Assembly: GCA_963809815.1 (NCBI GenBank)
Contig: CAWELM010000024.1
Location: 1-64,000, forward strand
DNA: 64,000 nucleotides
Source: CAVVJA01 sp963809815
GTDB lineage: Bacteria > Actinomycetota > Actinomycetes > Mycobacteriales > Jatrophihabitantaceae
Direction: 5' to 3'
Shown here: positions 7,362 to 16,845 of the stretch, piece by piece
Position numbering within the stretch: the first letter of the stretch is position 1
Layout of the letters: every line of letters begins with the position of its first letter
Position numbers and translations under genes: made by a program
Notes under the pieces: model-generated
What the model saw: the letters and a program-made list of their open reading frames with translations, nothing else
What the model was told of the DNA's origin: nothing
The model's database searches: none

Positions 7362-10112
7362 GTGCTCCTCGGCCGCGATGCGGAGAGGGCGGCGATCGAT
7401 CGCATCGTCGACGCGGCCCGATCAGGCCATGCCGGGGCACTCGTGCTGCGCGGCGAAGTCGGGATCGGAAAGACGGCGCTCCTCGACGATGCCGTCGCGA
7501 ACGCGGACGATCTCACGGTGGTCCGAATCATCGGCGTCGAGTCGGAGATGGGAATGGGATTCGCCGCGTTGCACCGTCTCCTCGTTTCCCTGTTGCCGGC
7601 GCTGGACCAGTTGCCCGAGCCACAGCGAAAGGCCCTGAAATCGGCCTTCGGGCTGCGCAGCGACACGCGTGGCGACGTCTTTCTGGTCGGGTTGGCTGCG
7701 CTGACACTGCTCGGCGACGCGGCGCGTGAACGCCCGCTGCTGTGCATCGTCGACGACACGCAATGGCTCGATCGGGAGTCGATCAACGTCTTGGGCTTCG
7801 TCGCCCGTCGTGTCTATGCGGATCAGATCGCGCTGCTGTTCGCCGTACGCGAGCCGTCCGATCAGGCTGTACCCATCGACGGCGTCCCAGACCTCCGGCT
7901 GCGCGGGCTCGAGCACGGCGACGCGCACCAGTTGCTCAGCTCCGTGGTCGGCGGGCCACTCGGCCCGCCGCTCGCGGATCGGATCGTGACTGAAACTCGC
8001 GGCAATCCCCTCGCGCTCATCGAACTCGGCGGCGAGCTGTCGTCCGATCACCTCGCCGGCGCGCCGATCAACGAACCGCTCCCCATCAGCGAACTCGTCG
8101 AGGCTCGTTTCCTGCGGCAAGTGCGTGCATTGCCAGGTGACACGCAGCTGCTCCTGCTCGTCGCCGCCGCGGACGGCGTCGGTGATCCGGCGACTGTGCT
8201 GCGAGCCGGGGCGTCGCTGGACATCCCCGCTCACGCCCTAGCTCCAGCCGAAGCCGCGCGACTCGTCGTGACGACACCGGTGATCCAGTTCCGTCATCCA
8301 CTGATGCGTGCGGCGATCTATCAAGGCGCTTCGCTCGCCGATCGTCGGCGCGTCCATCGGGCGTTGGCCGACGTACTCGACGCCGAAGGCGACGCGGACC
8401 GGCGCGCGTGGCACGCCGCCGAAGCCGTGCTCGGCCCCGACGAAGCCGTCGCCGCCGAGCTCGAGCGGTCAGCCGAACGGGCCCGCCGCCGTAGCGGTTT
8501 CGCAACAGAGAGTGCCTACCTCGCACGCGCCGCAGATCTCACTGCGGCTCCGACCGATCGAGTCCGCCTGCTCCTCGAGGCGGCTCGGGCGGCGCAGATC
8601 GCGGGGTCGTGGACCCAGGCCGAAGCGCTGCTCACGCGGGCGGAACCCCTGCTGGAGGACGCACGGCAGTCCGCCGACCTGCTCAGGCTCCGTGCGGCCC
8701 TGCACCCCGATCTGGGGAGTCCGGCCGGCGCCGTCGAGATGATGCTCGATGCGGCACGTGCTCTCGAGCCGCTCGACGTCAGGGCAGCACGCGATGTGCT
8801 GCTCGAACTGCTGCACACCTGCCTCCTCACGGATCCGGTCGGCGGGTCGGTCACGGCCTACGACATCGCCCGGGCCATCCGCGACGGTCCGCGGCCTGCC
8901 GATGGCGGCGACGAGCTGACCGAACTCGTGCTCGATGCGTTCGCTACGCGCCTCGTCGGCGACTACCGCGAGGCGGTGCCGCGCTTGCGCGCGGTCGTCG
9001 CCGCGCTGGCTTCCGGTCCCGAGCCGGACGGACGTCTCGAGTGGACGGGGTTCGCCAACGTCGCGGCCGCAGAGGTGTGGGACGAGGATGCGCGCCGAAC
9101 CATCCTCGAACACACGGCGCGCCGCCAACGCGAGCAGGGTGCACTCCACCCGTTGCGGTTGACCCTGATCTCGCTCGGTTCGGCGTTGGTCGGCGCTGGA
9201 AGGCTCAAGGATGCCGAGGCGTGCTATCACGAGTCGACCGAGTTGACGCTCGCCATCGGACGAGATCCTCGGATCGCGAGACGCATGAACTCAGAGTTGT
9301 TGGCATGGCAGGGAAGGGACGAGGAGACGCGCGCCGCCGTGCAGAGCGCGGTGGATGCGGCTGCCGCCGCGGGCTTCGCCAGCCTGGAGTACGGCGCGAT
9401 GCGAGCGATCATCGTGCTCGAGCTGGGCGCGAGCAACCATGCGGCTGCGGGCGCGGCGGCCCGGCGCAGCTACGAGGATGACCTTCCTATGTTCGGCAAC
9501 TGGTCGCTACCGTACGTCGTGGAGGCCGCAGCCCGCGTCGGCGACAACGACCTCGCAGCATCCGCACTCGAACGACTCGAAGAACGCGCGACGGCCGCGG
9601 CCAACCCGTGGGGACTTGGTCTGCTGGCACGCTCACGAGCGCTGCTCGCCGACCACGAGCACGCCGAACAGTGCTTCCGGGAAGCCATCGGCCTGCTCGA
9701 ACGCACCTCGATGAGGCCCGACCTTGCCCGTGCCCATCTGCTGTACGGCGAGTGGTTGCGGCGCAGGAAGCGCCGAGTCGATGCCCGCGAACAGCTCCGC
9801 ATCGCCCACGACATGTTCAGCGGGATGGGAGCTGCGGGGTTCGCGGAGCGGGCCCGCCTCGAGCTCGCGGCAACCGGCGAGCACGCCCCCCTGTCGGCGA
9901 CGCGACCCAGGTTCGATCTCACCCCGCAAGAAGCACGAATCGCACGGCTCGCCGCCCAGCGCGCGACCACCCGCGAAATCGCGGCTGAGCTCTTCATCAG
10001 CCCCAATACGGTCGACTACCACCTGCGCAAGGTGTTCCAGAAGGTCGGCGTCAACTCCCGGCGCGCGCTCAGCGCAGCTCTGCCCGAAACTGACGTGAGG
10101 TCATCTCGGTGA
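7362..10112 (+). CDS. LAL-type LuxR-family transcriptional regulator
   Basis: About 916 aa, typical for large ATP-binding LuxR (MalT-like) regulators. It has an N-terminal P-loop (GEVGIGKTALL, residues about 31-41), Walker B in LLCIVDDTQWLD, a long TPR-like middle and a C-terminal LuxR HTH (LTPQEARIARLAAQ, EIAAELFISPNTVDYHLRKV). GTG 7362 begins the conserved opening LLGRDAERAAID. The frame is open from 7221, but that extension is unlike the family. It is divergent from the BBE-hydrolase-nitrilase operon and probably activates it when an inducer binds. It lies inside the mobile element as cargo. Confidence 0.85.
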   Translation: MLLGRDAERAAIDRIVDAARSGHAGALVLRGEVGIGKTALLDDAVANADDLTVVRIIGVESEMGMGFAALHRLLVSLLPALDQLPEPQRKALKSAFGLRSDTRGDVFLVGLAALTLLGDAARERPLLCIVDDTQWLDRESINVLGFVARRVYADQIALLFAVREPSDQAVPIDGVPDLRLRGLEHGDAHQLLSSVVGGPLGPPLADRIVTETRGNPLALIELGGELSSDHLAGAPINEPLPISELVEARFLRQVRALPGDTQLLLLVAAADGVGDPATVLRAGASLDIPAHALAPAEAARLVVTTPVIQFRHPLMRAAIYQGASLADRRRVHRALADVLDAEGDADRRAWHAAEAVLGPDEAVAAELERSAERARRRSGFATESAYLARAADLTAAPTDRVRLLLEAARAAQIAGSWTQAEALLTRAEPLLEDARQSADLLRLRAALHPDLGSPAGAVEMMLDAARALEPLDVRAARDVLLELLHTCLLTDPVGGSVTAYDIARAIRDGPRPADGGDELTELVLDAFATRLVGDYREAVPRLRAVVAALASGPEPDGRLEWTGFANVAAAEVWDEDARRTILEHTARRQREQGALHPLRLTLISLGSALVGAGRLKDAEACYHESTELTLAIGRDPRIARRMNSELLAWQGRDEETRAAVQSAVDAAAAAGFASLEYGAMRAIIVLELGASNHAAAGAAARRSYEDDLPMFGNWSLPYVVEAAARVGDNDLAASALERLEERATAAANPWGLGLLARSRALLADHEHAEQCFREAIGLLERTSMRPDLARAHLLYGEWLRRRKRRVDAREQLRIAHDMFSGMGAAGFAERARLELAATGEHAPLSATRPRFDLTPQEARIARLAAQRATTREIAAELFISPNTVDYHLRKVFQKVGVNSRRALSAALPETDVRSSR

Positions 10113-10440
10113 TCGGAGCGGTGCGCTCTTCCACCTGACGGTAGCGGGCCAACCAATTCGGTGAGGCTGTCACCCGCAAGATCGTGCCGCATCGCCGACC
10201 CGATGCGAAACGCACGCTATCGCCGCTGACACGCGACATTGCCTGCCGCTCCCCAACCACATCACGCGATCCGCCCGAGCCGGATCCCACGCTCCCCGAC
10301 CCCTTTGATCAACCCCGCGTTTCCCAGACCACTCCAAGGTCACGACGCCGCACACCTGGTGCATTTCGAGCCCGGAACGCGGCCCAGCAAGATCATCCCG
10401 CTGCTCGTGTGTCATGGGCGACTGCGACCGTGCCGACGTG
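10113..10440 (+). other. Intergenic region upstream of relaxase, candidate oriT
   Basis: About 330 bp without a convincing gene between the LAL regulator and the MobF relaxase gene. Origins of transfer of MobF systems often lie next to the relaxase gene, so this is the first place to look. I see no strong inverted repeat or nic motif that I can recognise, so the call rests on position only. Confidence 0.25.
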
Positions 10441-13400
10441 ATGAGTCTCCACAAGCTGTCGGCCGGGGACGGGTACACGTACCTGACGCGCCAGGTCGCG
10501 GCGGCAGACGACACCAATCGCGGCCGCGATTCGCTGGGTGCTTACTACGAGCAGAAGGGCGAGTCGCCCGGCCTATGGCTAGGTAGCGGGCTGGCCTCGT
10601 TGACCGGTTCCGAGCCGGACACGGTCGTGGCCGGCGTGGTGACCGAGGAGCAGATGACCGCCCTGTTCGGCGAAGGACGGCACCCGAACGCTGACGTCAT
10701 CGAACGGCGGCTGCAGCGCGAAGGGGTTCGCGGCCGCGCGCTGGATCGGGCGACCAAGCTGAGCCACGCGTACCACCTGTTCGAGCCGAGCGAGTTCCAG
10801 GCCGCGCTCGCCGCGCGCTACCGCGAGTTCAACACGACGCGTGGCGAGCGGCCGGAAGCGGCGGTGCCGGCGGCGGAGCGTGCGCGGATCCGTACCGAGT
10901 TGGCGCATGAGTGGTTCCGCATCAAACACCGTCGCGACCCACTAGATGCGCAAGAGTTCACCGGCTACCTGACCCGGGTCTCGCGTCCAGCGCCGGTTCC
11001 GGTGGCCGGCTATGACTTGACGTTCTCGCCCGTGAAGAGTGTGTCGGCGTTGTGGGCGATCGCGCCGCGCGAGCTGGCCGAGGCGATCGCAGGGTGTCAT
11101 GAGGAGGCGGTGCGGGACACGATCGGCTGGCTGGAGAAGCACGCTGCCTACACCCGGCGCGGCGCCAACGGCATCGCCCAGGTCGACACCACTGGGTTGA
11201 TCGCCGCGGCGTTCACCCACCGCGACTCCCGCGCGGGCGATCCGGATCTGCACACCCACGTCGCTGTGTCGAACAAGGTCTGCACGGCCGATGGTCGGTG
11301 GCTGTCGCTGGACGGTCGGGCGGTGTACCGGAACAAGGTCGCCGCCTCCGAGCACTACAACACCCGGCTGGAGGCGCAGCTCACCGAGCGGGTCGGGGTG
11401 CGGTTCGCCGAGCGTGGCGATGCCGTCGACGGCAGGCGGGAGGTCCGCGAGATCGTCGGAGTCGACTCGGGGTTGCTGCGGCGCTGGTCGTCGCGGCGCG
11501 GTGACATCGAGGCCGAACTCGCGATGCTGGCGCGCCGGTTCCAGGACGAGCACGGCCGCCCGCCGACGGTCATCGAGGGGCAGGAGCTGGCCCAGCAGGC
11601 GACGCTGACCACCCGGGAGGCGAAGCACGAACCGCGCTCGGAGGCCGAGCAACGCCGCACCTGGAGCGCCGACGCGGGCGAGGTCCTCGGCGGGACGGAG
11701 CGGGTCGACGCGCTCGTGCGGCGGGTCATTGGTCAGGCACCCGCGCCGACCCCGGCGGTCGACGTGGAGGTCCTTGCGCAGCGGGTGATCGAGACGGTGC
11801 AGGCATCGCGGGCGACCTGGCAGGAGCATCACTTGCGCGCGGAAGCGGAGCGGACCTGTCGTCGCCTTGCCGCCGTGCCGGACTTTCTCGTCGACGCGGT
11901 AACCGAACGAGCGCTCTCACCAACGAACTCGGTGCTGCTCACCGTGCCGCCAACGATCGACGAGCCGCCGGAGCTGCGGCGAGCGGATGGCTGTTCGGTG
12001 TACGAGGTCGCCGGATCGCGCCGCTACACGTCGGTCGCGATCCTGAATGCCGAGCGACGCATCCTCGGGGAGGCGGCGTGCCAGGATTTCCGCATCGTCC
12101 AGTGCGAGGCCGTCGACCTGGCGCTGCTCGAAGCCGTCGCCAACGGCGTCCGGCTCGGCCCCGACCAGGCGGAGATGGTGCGGCAGCTCGCGACGTCCGG
12201 AGCGCGGGTGCAGCTCGCGCTCGCGCCGGCCGGTAGCGGCAAGACAGTCACCCTGCGCGCCCTCGCCAACGCATGGGCCGTCGACGGGAACACCGTGATC
12301 GGCCTGGCGCCCACTGCCGCAGCGGGGCGGGTGCTGCGCGACGAACTCGGCAACAGCGTGACCGCGACAGACACCCTCGCCAAGCTCGTCCACGCCCTCA
12401 GCACCGGCAGCGGCGTGCCCGAGTGGGTCGAGGCGATCGGTCCCGGCAGCCTGGTGATCGTCGACGAGGCGGGTATGGCCGGCACGCTGGAGCTGGCCGA
12501 AGTCATCGACTACGCCACCGCCCGCGGCGCGTCAGTGCGGCTGGTCGGCGATGACCGGCAACTCGCCGCGTTCGGCGCGGGAGGCGTGCTGCGCGACATC
12601 GACCGCACCCACGGCGCGGTCACGCTGTCCGAGGTACGCCGCTTCACCCACGCCGACGGCACCCCGAACCACGCCGAAGCCGCCGCCTCGCTGGCGATCC
12701 GCCGCGGCGAGCCGGCCGGACTCGGCTACTACCTCGACCACGAGCGCATCCACGTCGGCGACGACACGACCACCGCCGATCAGGCGTTCGCCGCCTGGTC
12801 GGCAGACCGCGCCGCAGGCCTCGACACGCTGCTCATCGCGTCCACCAACGCGCAGGTCCGCGAACTGAACCTGCGCGCGCAAGCCGCCCGGCTGGCGACT
12901 GCCGCCGTACCGGCAGGACGTCATGTCGAGCTCGCCGACGGAACGACGGTCAGCCACGGAGACGCGATCATCACCCGCCGCAACGACCGTCGCCTCACCC
13001 TGTCGGCCACCGACTGGGTCGCCAACGGCGACCGCTGGACCGTCACCTCGGTCCGTCCCGACGGCGCACTCGAGGTCCGGCACATGCAGTCCCACAGGCG
13101 CGTCCTGCTGCCCGCCGACTACGTCGCCCGGCACGTCCAACTCGGCTACGCCTGCACCGTCCACTCCGCGCAGGGCCAGACCGTCGACACCAGCCACACG
13201 GTCCTGACGGGCAGCGAGTCCCAGCAGCTGCTCTACGTTGCGCTCACCCGCGGGCAGCGCGCCAACAGCCTCTATCTCGACGCCAGCGTCAGCGGCGACG
13301 ACGTCGTGTACGCCGAAGGGAAACGACCGCCGACCGCGGTCGAGATGCTGACCCGTGTCGTCGAGCGCGACGACTCCGCGGTGTCTGCCAGCAGTACTCG

Positions 13401-14394
13401 CCGCGAGGAACGCGATCCCGTCTCGCTACTGCGCAAGGCCTGCGCCGAATACGCCGACGCGCTCGGCGTGGCTGCCGAATGCGTCCTCGGACCCGAGGGC
13501 CTCGCCCGGATCGCGGCGCGCGCCGACGACACCGTCCCCGGCATCACCGACTGGCCAGCCTGGCCAGCGCTCAACACGCAACTGCAGCGGCTCGTCCTCG
13601 ACGACGTCGAGCCGTACCAGGTGCTGCACGACGAGGCGGTGCTCGTCCGTGCCGGCGGCACCCACGACCTCGCCGCCGTGCTCGCCGCCCGCCTCGACGC
13701 CCACCAACGCATCTCCGGTCCGCTGCCCTGGCTGCCATCCGTCCCGCGCCGGCTCGCCGAAGACGACTTCTGGAGTCTCTACCTCGACCGCCGCCAGGAA
13801 CTCATCCAGCGCCACGGCACCGCCGTCCGCGCCGCCGCGACACGCTGGACGGCCGAGAAAGCACCCGCCTGGACCGGGCCGATGATCGGCGATCCCGACC
13901 TCATCCGCGACATCGCCACCTGGCGGGCAGCACGGGAGATCCCCGACACCGACCTACGGCCCACCGGACCGCCCGCAAACGGTCGGGCGAGCAGCCGTCA
14001 CCAGCGCCAGTTGGACGGCCGCCTCGCCGAAGCCGGCGGAGCCCCGATCACCCTCCAACCGGCGGCGGCCCGGCTCAACGAAGCGATCCACCCGGGCATC
14101 ACCGCCGACCCGCACTGGCCGAACCTCGCCCGACAGATCACCGCGGCCGAACGAGTCGGCATCGACCGCGCCGAGCTACGACGCATGGCCACCAGCCGAC
14201 CGTTGCCGATCGAAGAGCCCGCCGCCGCCCTCGCGTACCGCCTCATCGATGCGATCGGCGAACGCCCGGCGTCGGCGCTGCCGACGGCTGTGTCTCGACG
14301 ACTCTATGAGCCGGCACCGCGACCTACCCCGCGACCCGCGCACGATCGCCCGACCGGACCGACGCCCACCGTCCGGTCCGCCCCCCGGCGATGA
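10441..14394 (+). CDS. MobF-family relaxase/helicase (TraA/TrwC-like)
   Basis: About 1317 aa. The N-terminal TrwC relaxase domain has candidate catalytic tyrosines (GDGYTYLTRQ and GAYYEQKGE) and the three-His metal motif in SRAGDPDLHTHVAVSNK (His271, His273). The central superfamily 1 helicase domain has Walker A LAPAGSGKT near residue 600, Walker B LVIVDEAGMAG near 673 and the late helicase motif YACTVHSAQGQTVDT. The C-terminal about 350 aa are Arg/Pro-rich and unassigned. It would nick oriT and unwind the transferred strand in conjugation. I start at ATG 10441, where homology begins; ATG 10414 is possible. No coupling protein or secretion gene follows. Confidence 0.9.
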   Translation: MSLHKLSAGDGYTYLTRQVAAADDTNRGRDSLGAYYEQKGESPGLWLGSGLASLTGSEPDTVVAGVVTEEQMTALFGEGRHPNADVIERRLQREGVRGRALDRATKLSHAYHLFEPSEFQAALAARYREFNTTRGERPEAAVPAAERARIRTELAHEWFRIKHRRDPLDAQEFTGYLTRVSRPAPVPVAGYDLTFSPVKSVSALWAIAPRELAEAIAGCHEEAVRDTIGWLEKHAAYTRRGANGIAQVDTTGLIAAAFTHRDSRAGDPDLHTHVAVSNKVCTADGRWLSLDGRAVYRNKVAASEHYNTRLEAQLTERVGVRFAERGDAVDGRREVREIVGVDSGLLRRWSSRRGDIEAELAMLARRFQDEHGRPPTVIEGQELAQQATLTTREAKHEPRSEAEQRRTWSADAGEVLGGTERVDALVRRVIGQAPAPTPAVDVEVLAQRVIETVQASRATWQEHHLRAEAERTCRRLAAVPDFLVDAVTERALSPTNSVLLTVPPTIDEPPELRRADGCSVYEVAGSRRYTSVAILNAERRILGEAACQDFRIVQCEAVDLALLEAVANGVRLGPDQAEMVRQLATSGARVQLALAPAGSGKTVTLRALANAWAVDGNTVIGLAPTAAAGRVLRDELGNSVTATDTLAKLVHALSTGSGVPEWVEAIGPGSLVIVDEAGMAGTLELAEVIDYATARGASVRLVGDDRQLAAFGAGGVLRDIDRTHGAVTLSEVRRFTHADGTPNHAEAAASLAIRRGEPAGLGYYLDHERIHVGDDTTTADQAFAAWSADRAAGLDTLLIASTNAQVRELNLRAQAARLATAAVPAGRHVELADGTTVSHGDAIITRRNDRRLTLSATDWVANGDRWTVTSVRPDGALEVRHMQSHRRVLLPADYVARHVQLGYACTVHSAQGQTVDTSHTVLTGSESQQLLYVALTRGQRANSLYLDASVSGDDVVYAEGKRPPTAVEMLTRVVERDDSAVSASSTRREERDPVSLLRKACAEYADALGVAAECVLGPEGLARIAARADDTVPGITDWPAWPALNTQLQRLVLDDVEPYQVLHDEAVLVRAGGTHDLAAVLAARLDAHQRISGPLPWLPSVPRRLAEDDFWSLYLDRRQELIQRHGTAVRAAATRWTAEKAPAWTGPMIGDPDLIRDIATWRAAREIPDTDLRPTGPPANGRASSRHQRQLDGRLAEAGGAPITLQPAAARLNEAIHPGITADPHWPNLARQITAAERVGIDRAELRRMATSRPLPIEEPAAALAYRLIDAIGERPASALPTAVSRRLYEPAPRPTPRPAHDRPTGPTPTVRSAPRR

Positions 14395-14622
14395 ACGGGG
14401 TGTCGTCGGTGCTCCCCCCTGCCACACTTTCTGTTCGGCCGGGCGTCGAACCACTAGCGCCTCCGGCCAGCTTCAGCGCGCCGCGCGGCACTGAGCAGCA
14501 CGAGGCGTCACGGGATCCGACGCGTGCTCCCGGGCAGTGGCACAGGCACTTGCTCTACTGGCCTGTACCCGCCGCGTTGCACCCACGGAGCATCTGCCGC
14601 CGGTCCGAAAAGGAGTGCTGCG

Positions 14623-14844
14623 ATGACAACGATCGAGGATCGCGCGCTCGCCGCCGACGCCGCGGAAAAGCTGCTCACGGTCGACGACCTCTGCGAGTGC
14701 CTCGTCGTCTCCAAGGACTTCATCTACGACGAGGTACGGCACGGCCGATTGCGCGCGTCGCGGATCGCGCGTCAGCTGCGGTTTCGCCCTGCCGACGTCA
14801 ACGCGTTCATCGAGGCGAACGCCGTCACCGGCTCCGACCTCTGA
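14623..14844 (+). CDS. Excisionase-like helix-turn-helix protein
   Basis: 73 aa. LLTVDDLCECLVVSKDFIYD, then RHGRLRASRIARQLRFRPADVNAFIEAN, is the winged-helix pattern of HTH_17/AlpA-type excisionases. These bind DNA near attachment sites and steer the integrase to excision. ATG 14623 has a strong AAGGAG site 8 nt upstream. It lies between the relaxase and the integrase, the usual place in actinobacterial integrated elements. Candidate targets are the subterminal repeats at both ends. A role as a plain repressor cannot be ruled out. Confidence 0.8.
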   Translation: MTTIEDRALAADAAEKLLTVDDLCECLVVSKDFIYDEVRHGRLRASRIARQLRFRPADVNAFIEANAVTGSDL

Positions 14845-14852
14845 GCGCTTTG

Positions 14853-16082
14853 TCAGGGCAGGCCGGCGCGGTCGAACTCCTGCTGCAGCCGTGGCCGGCG
14901 ACGGTTGGCTTCGCGCAGCTCGGCGATGAACCAGTCGACCTCGGCTTCGTGTTCGGATCCTGCGGCGAGCTTGCGCATCTTCTTCAGCCTGCGGGCGGCG
15001 ATCTGGTAATGCTGCGCACCGGTCTCGACCAGCTCGCTCAGGACTAGGCGGTTCAGCACCGGTAGGACGGCGACCGGGTCGACTTTCTCGTACGCCTTGA
15101 CGAGATCGCTCCACGTGCGGTCGTCGTCCAATGCCAGATTGTGGGCGAGTTCCCACGCGTAGTCCACGTCCTTGAGCGACAGCAACGCGAACAACACCGC
15201 GTCACGCGGGCTGGCCGCGAGTCGCTGCATGACCTCATCGCGATACTGCGGCCACGCCCCGCCGGCGTCGCGATGCAGCCGCGCAGCGGTGCTGGACGAG
15301 GGCCAGCGCCGGAACACCTCCAGCCGCGCCTCGAGCAACTCGGCCGCACGGTGCTCGGCGAGCAATGCGCACCAGTACTCGCCCGCCTTCAGCGACTGAT
15401 GCCCTGGCCCGACATCAAGCGCCTGCCTGGCCCAGTCGATCGCAAGATCGAACTCGCCGATTTCCGCCAGCGCCTCGGAGGTGTCCTGCAGCCAGGCAGC
15501 GACCTTCCTGTCGCGGGCGTGGGTGCGGATGATCGCCTCCACATCACGGTCCAGCACCGCGAGCCGCTGCGCGTTCCCGTCCAGCGTGAACCAGTCATGG
15601 GTGTGTGCAGCCGTCCACCGCTCCTCCTCTGATGGCCGTGGGCCGAGCCGGGCTTCGACGTCGGCCAACTTTGCGCGGTAGGAGGCCATGCCCTTCTCGC
15701 CGAGCGCGGGCGCGTAGGCGACGGGGTCGAGGTGGAAGTAGTCGCATTCGTTGTCGAACTGGAACGCCATCATCCAGTCGACCAGCTTCGCGGCCGGCGG
15801 CTTGGCCCGCGCGGCGACCTTGGGGTGCAGGTCCAGCAGCGCCTGGCACGCGTCGCCAATGATCCCGCTGGAGTCGTCGGCGCGCATGATCACCTTCAGC
15901 GCGGAGGCGATCGCCTTCTGCGTCACCGCGAAGACGACGGCCGGGTCCTCCGTTTCGGCTGCCTTCTCGAGAATCGCTACCGCTTCGTGCATCTTTCGCC
16001 CGTGCTCGTTCGACGCGCTCCACCGCCACAAGTCCGCACGAGTACGGATCAGCGGCAGCACCGCTTCGGCAAGATCACTCAC
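14853..16082 (-). CDS. DUF6880/TPR-like protein
   Basis: 409 aa, helical, with no signal peptide or membrane segment. Repeating helical pairs such as AWLQDTSEALAEIGEFDLAIDWARQALD read as TPR-like units. The overall pattern resembles DUF6880, which I know as the C-terminal part of some SWIM zinc-finger proteins; no CxC...CxH SWIM motif is present here. The function is unknown. It is encoded convergently to the excisionase gene (8 nt between stops) and belongs to the conserved half of the element, so it may serve the element or be cargo. The frame is intact. Confidence 0.6.
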   Translation of the reverse strand: MSDLAEAVLPLIRTRADLWRWSASNEHGRKMHEAVAILEKAAETEDPAVVFAVTQKAIASALKVIMRADDSSGIIGDACQALLDLHPKVAARAKPPAAKLVDWMMAFQFDNECDYFHLDPVAYAPALGEKGMASYRAKLADVEARLGPRPSEEERWTAAHTHDWFTLDGNAQRLAVLDRDVEAIIRTHARDRKVAAWLQDTSEALAEIGEFDLAIDWARQALDVGPGHQSLKAGEYWCALLAEHRAAELLEARLEVFRRWPSSSTAARLHRDAGGAWPQYRDEVMQRLAASPRDAVLFALLSLKDVDYAWELAHNLALDDDRTWSDLVKAYEKVDPVAVLPVLNRLVLSELVETGAQHYQIAARRLKKMRKLAAGSEHEAEVDWFIAELREANRRRPRLQQEFDRAGLP

Positions 16083-16138
16083 GCCGTCAACGATTTCACG
16101 TCGAGTCGAGCGTTAGCGGATGGGTCTCCCGCGTTGCG

Positions 16139-16567
16139 TCAGTCGCCGAGGCAATCGAGCAGCTCGCGGGGCGTGATGATTTCGACGCCGGGGTTCGGGA
16201 CCGCGTGGAGGTCATCATCGCCGGTGACCAGGGCGTCGGCCTTCGATGCGATCGCGAGGGCGAGAAGGTAGTCGTCATCGGGATCGCGGCAGATCTTTGG
16301 CGGGTCTAGCGGATCGCTGTGCCATTCGCCGAGGCGTCGGACTTCGGCGAGAAAGTCCGCTACGCCAGCGACGTCGACGTAGCGTCGAAACTTCGGGCGG
16401 GCGAGCACATCGGCAACCTCGTCAACGAGGTGCTCGGTCACGATCGGGGTAACAGCCCCGGAGTCTGACAGTGTCAGGATGCGGCGGAGGTGGCCTGCTG
16501 GCGTGATTGCCGTGGATACGAAGACGTTGGGGTCAATGACAACTCGGCGCGGTGGCGCCGAGGTCAT
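16139..16567 (-). CDS. PIN-domain toxin of a type II TA pair
   Basis: 142 aa. Acidic PIN residues are in place: Asp in VVIDPNVFVSTAI, Glu in EHLVDEVADVL and Asp in CRDPDDDYLLALAI and LVTGDDDL. This matches the COG1569-type PIN toxins, which are Mg-dependent RNases. Its start overlaps the end of the antitoxin gene by 4 nt (ATGA), so the two are translated together. A PIN toxin with its antitoxin beside the integrase fits a role in stabilising the integrated element. Confidence 0.85.
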   Translation of the reverse strand: MTSAPPRRVVIDPNVFVSTAITPAGHLRRILTLSDSGAVTPIVTEHLVDEVADVLARPKFRRYVDVAGVADFLAEVRRLGEWHSDPLDPPKICRDPDDDYLLALAIASKADALVTGDDDLHAVPNPGVEIITPRELLDCLGD

Positions 16568-16806
16568 GCGCCGCGACGCTCAGCCCGCATGGCCTTGAGT
16601 TCAGCGTTCGCCAAGGCCAAGGCTTCGTCGTCGGTAAGGCTCGTGTCCTTCAGGTTTGTCTCGACGATCTCGCTCAGACGCCCGCCACCCAGGCCGCGAC
16701 GCAACGCTGCCGCGAGCACTTCGCTGCGGGGCTTTCCTGACGCTGCGGCTTGCTCGTCTGCGAGCTTGAGCAGGCGTTCGTCCACATCCACGGGCACTGT
16801 GGTCAA
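16564..16806 (-). CDS. Ribbon-helix-helix antitoxin
   Basis: 80 aa. The N-terminal VPVDVDERLLKLADEQAAAS is a ribbon-helix-helix opening. The rest is helical and would cover the PIN toxin. The start is TTG 16806, supported by a strong AGGAGG 6 nt upstream; no ATG is available. It precedes and overlaps the PIN gene, the normal antitoxin-first order, and probably represses its own promoter between 16806 and the integrase stop at 16846. Confidence 0.8.
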   Translation of the reverse strand: MTTVPVDVDERLLKLADEQAAASGKPRSEVLAAALRRGLGGGRLSEIVETNLKDTSLTDDEALALANAELKAMRAERRGA

Positions 16807-16845
16807 CGGGAACCTCCTGGGGTCAAGGGTACGGGAATCGTCCAG

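Noticed and set aside
6473..7786. Long 437-codon frame antisense to and overlapping the BBE and LAL genes
   Set aside because: High-GC shadow frame: Arg/Pro/Ser-rich with no family features, covered by two well-supported genes.
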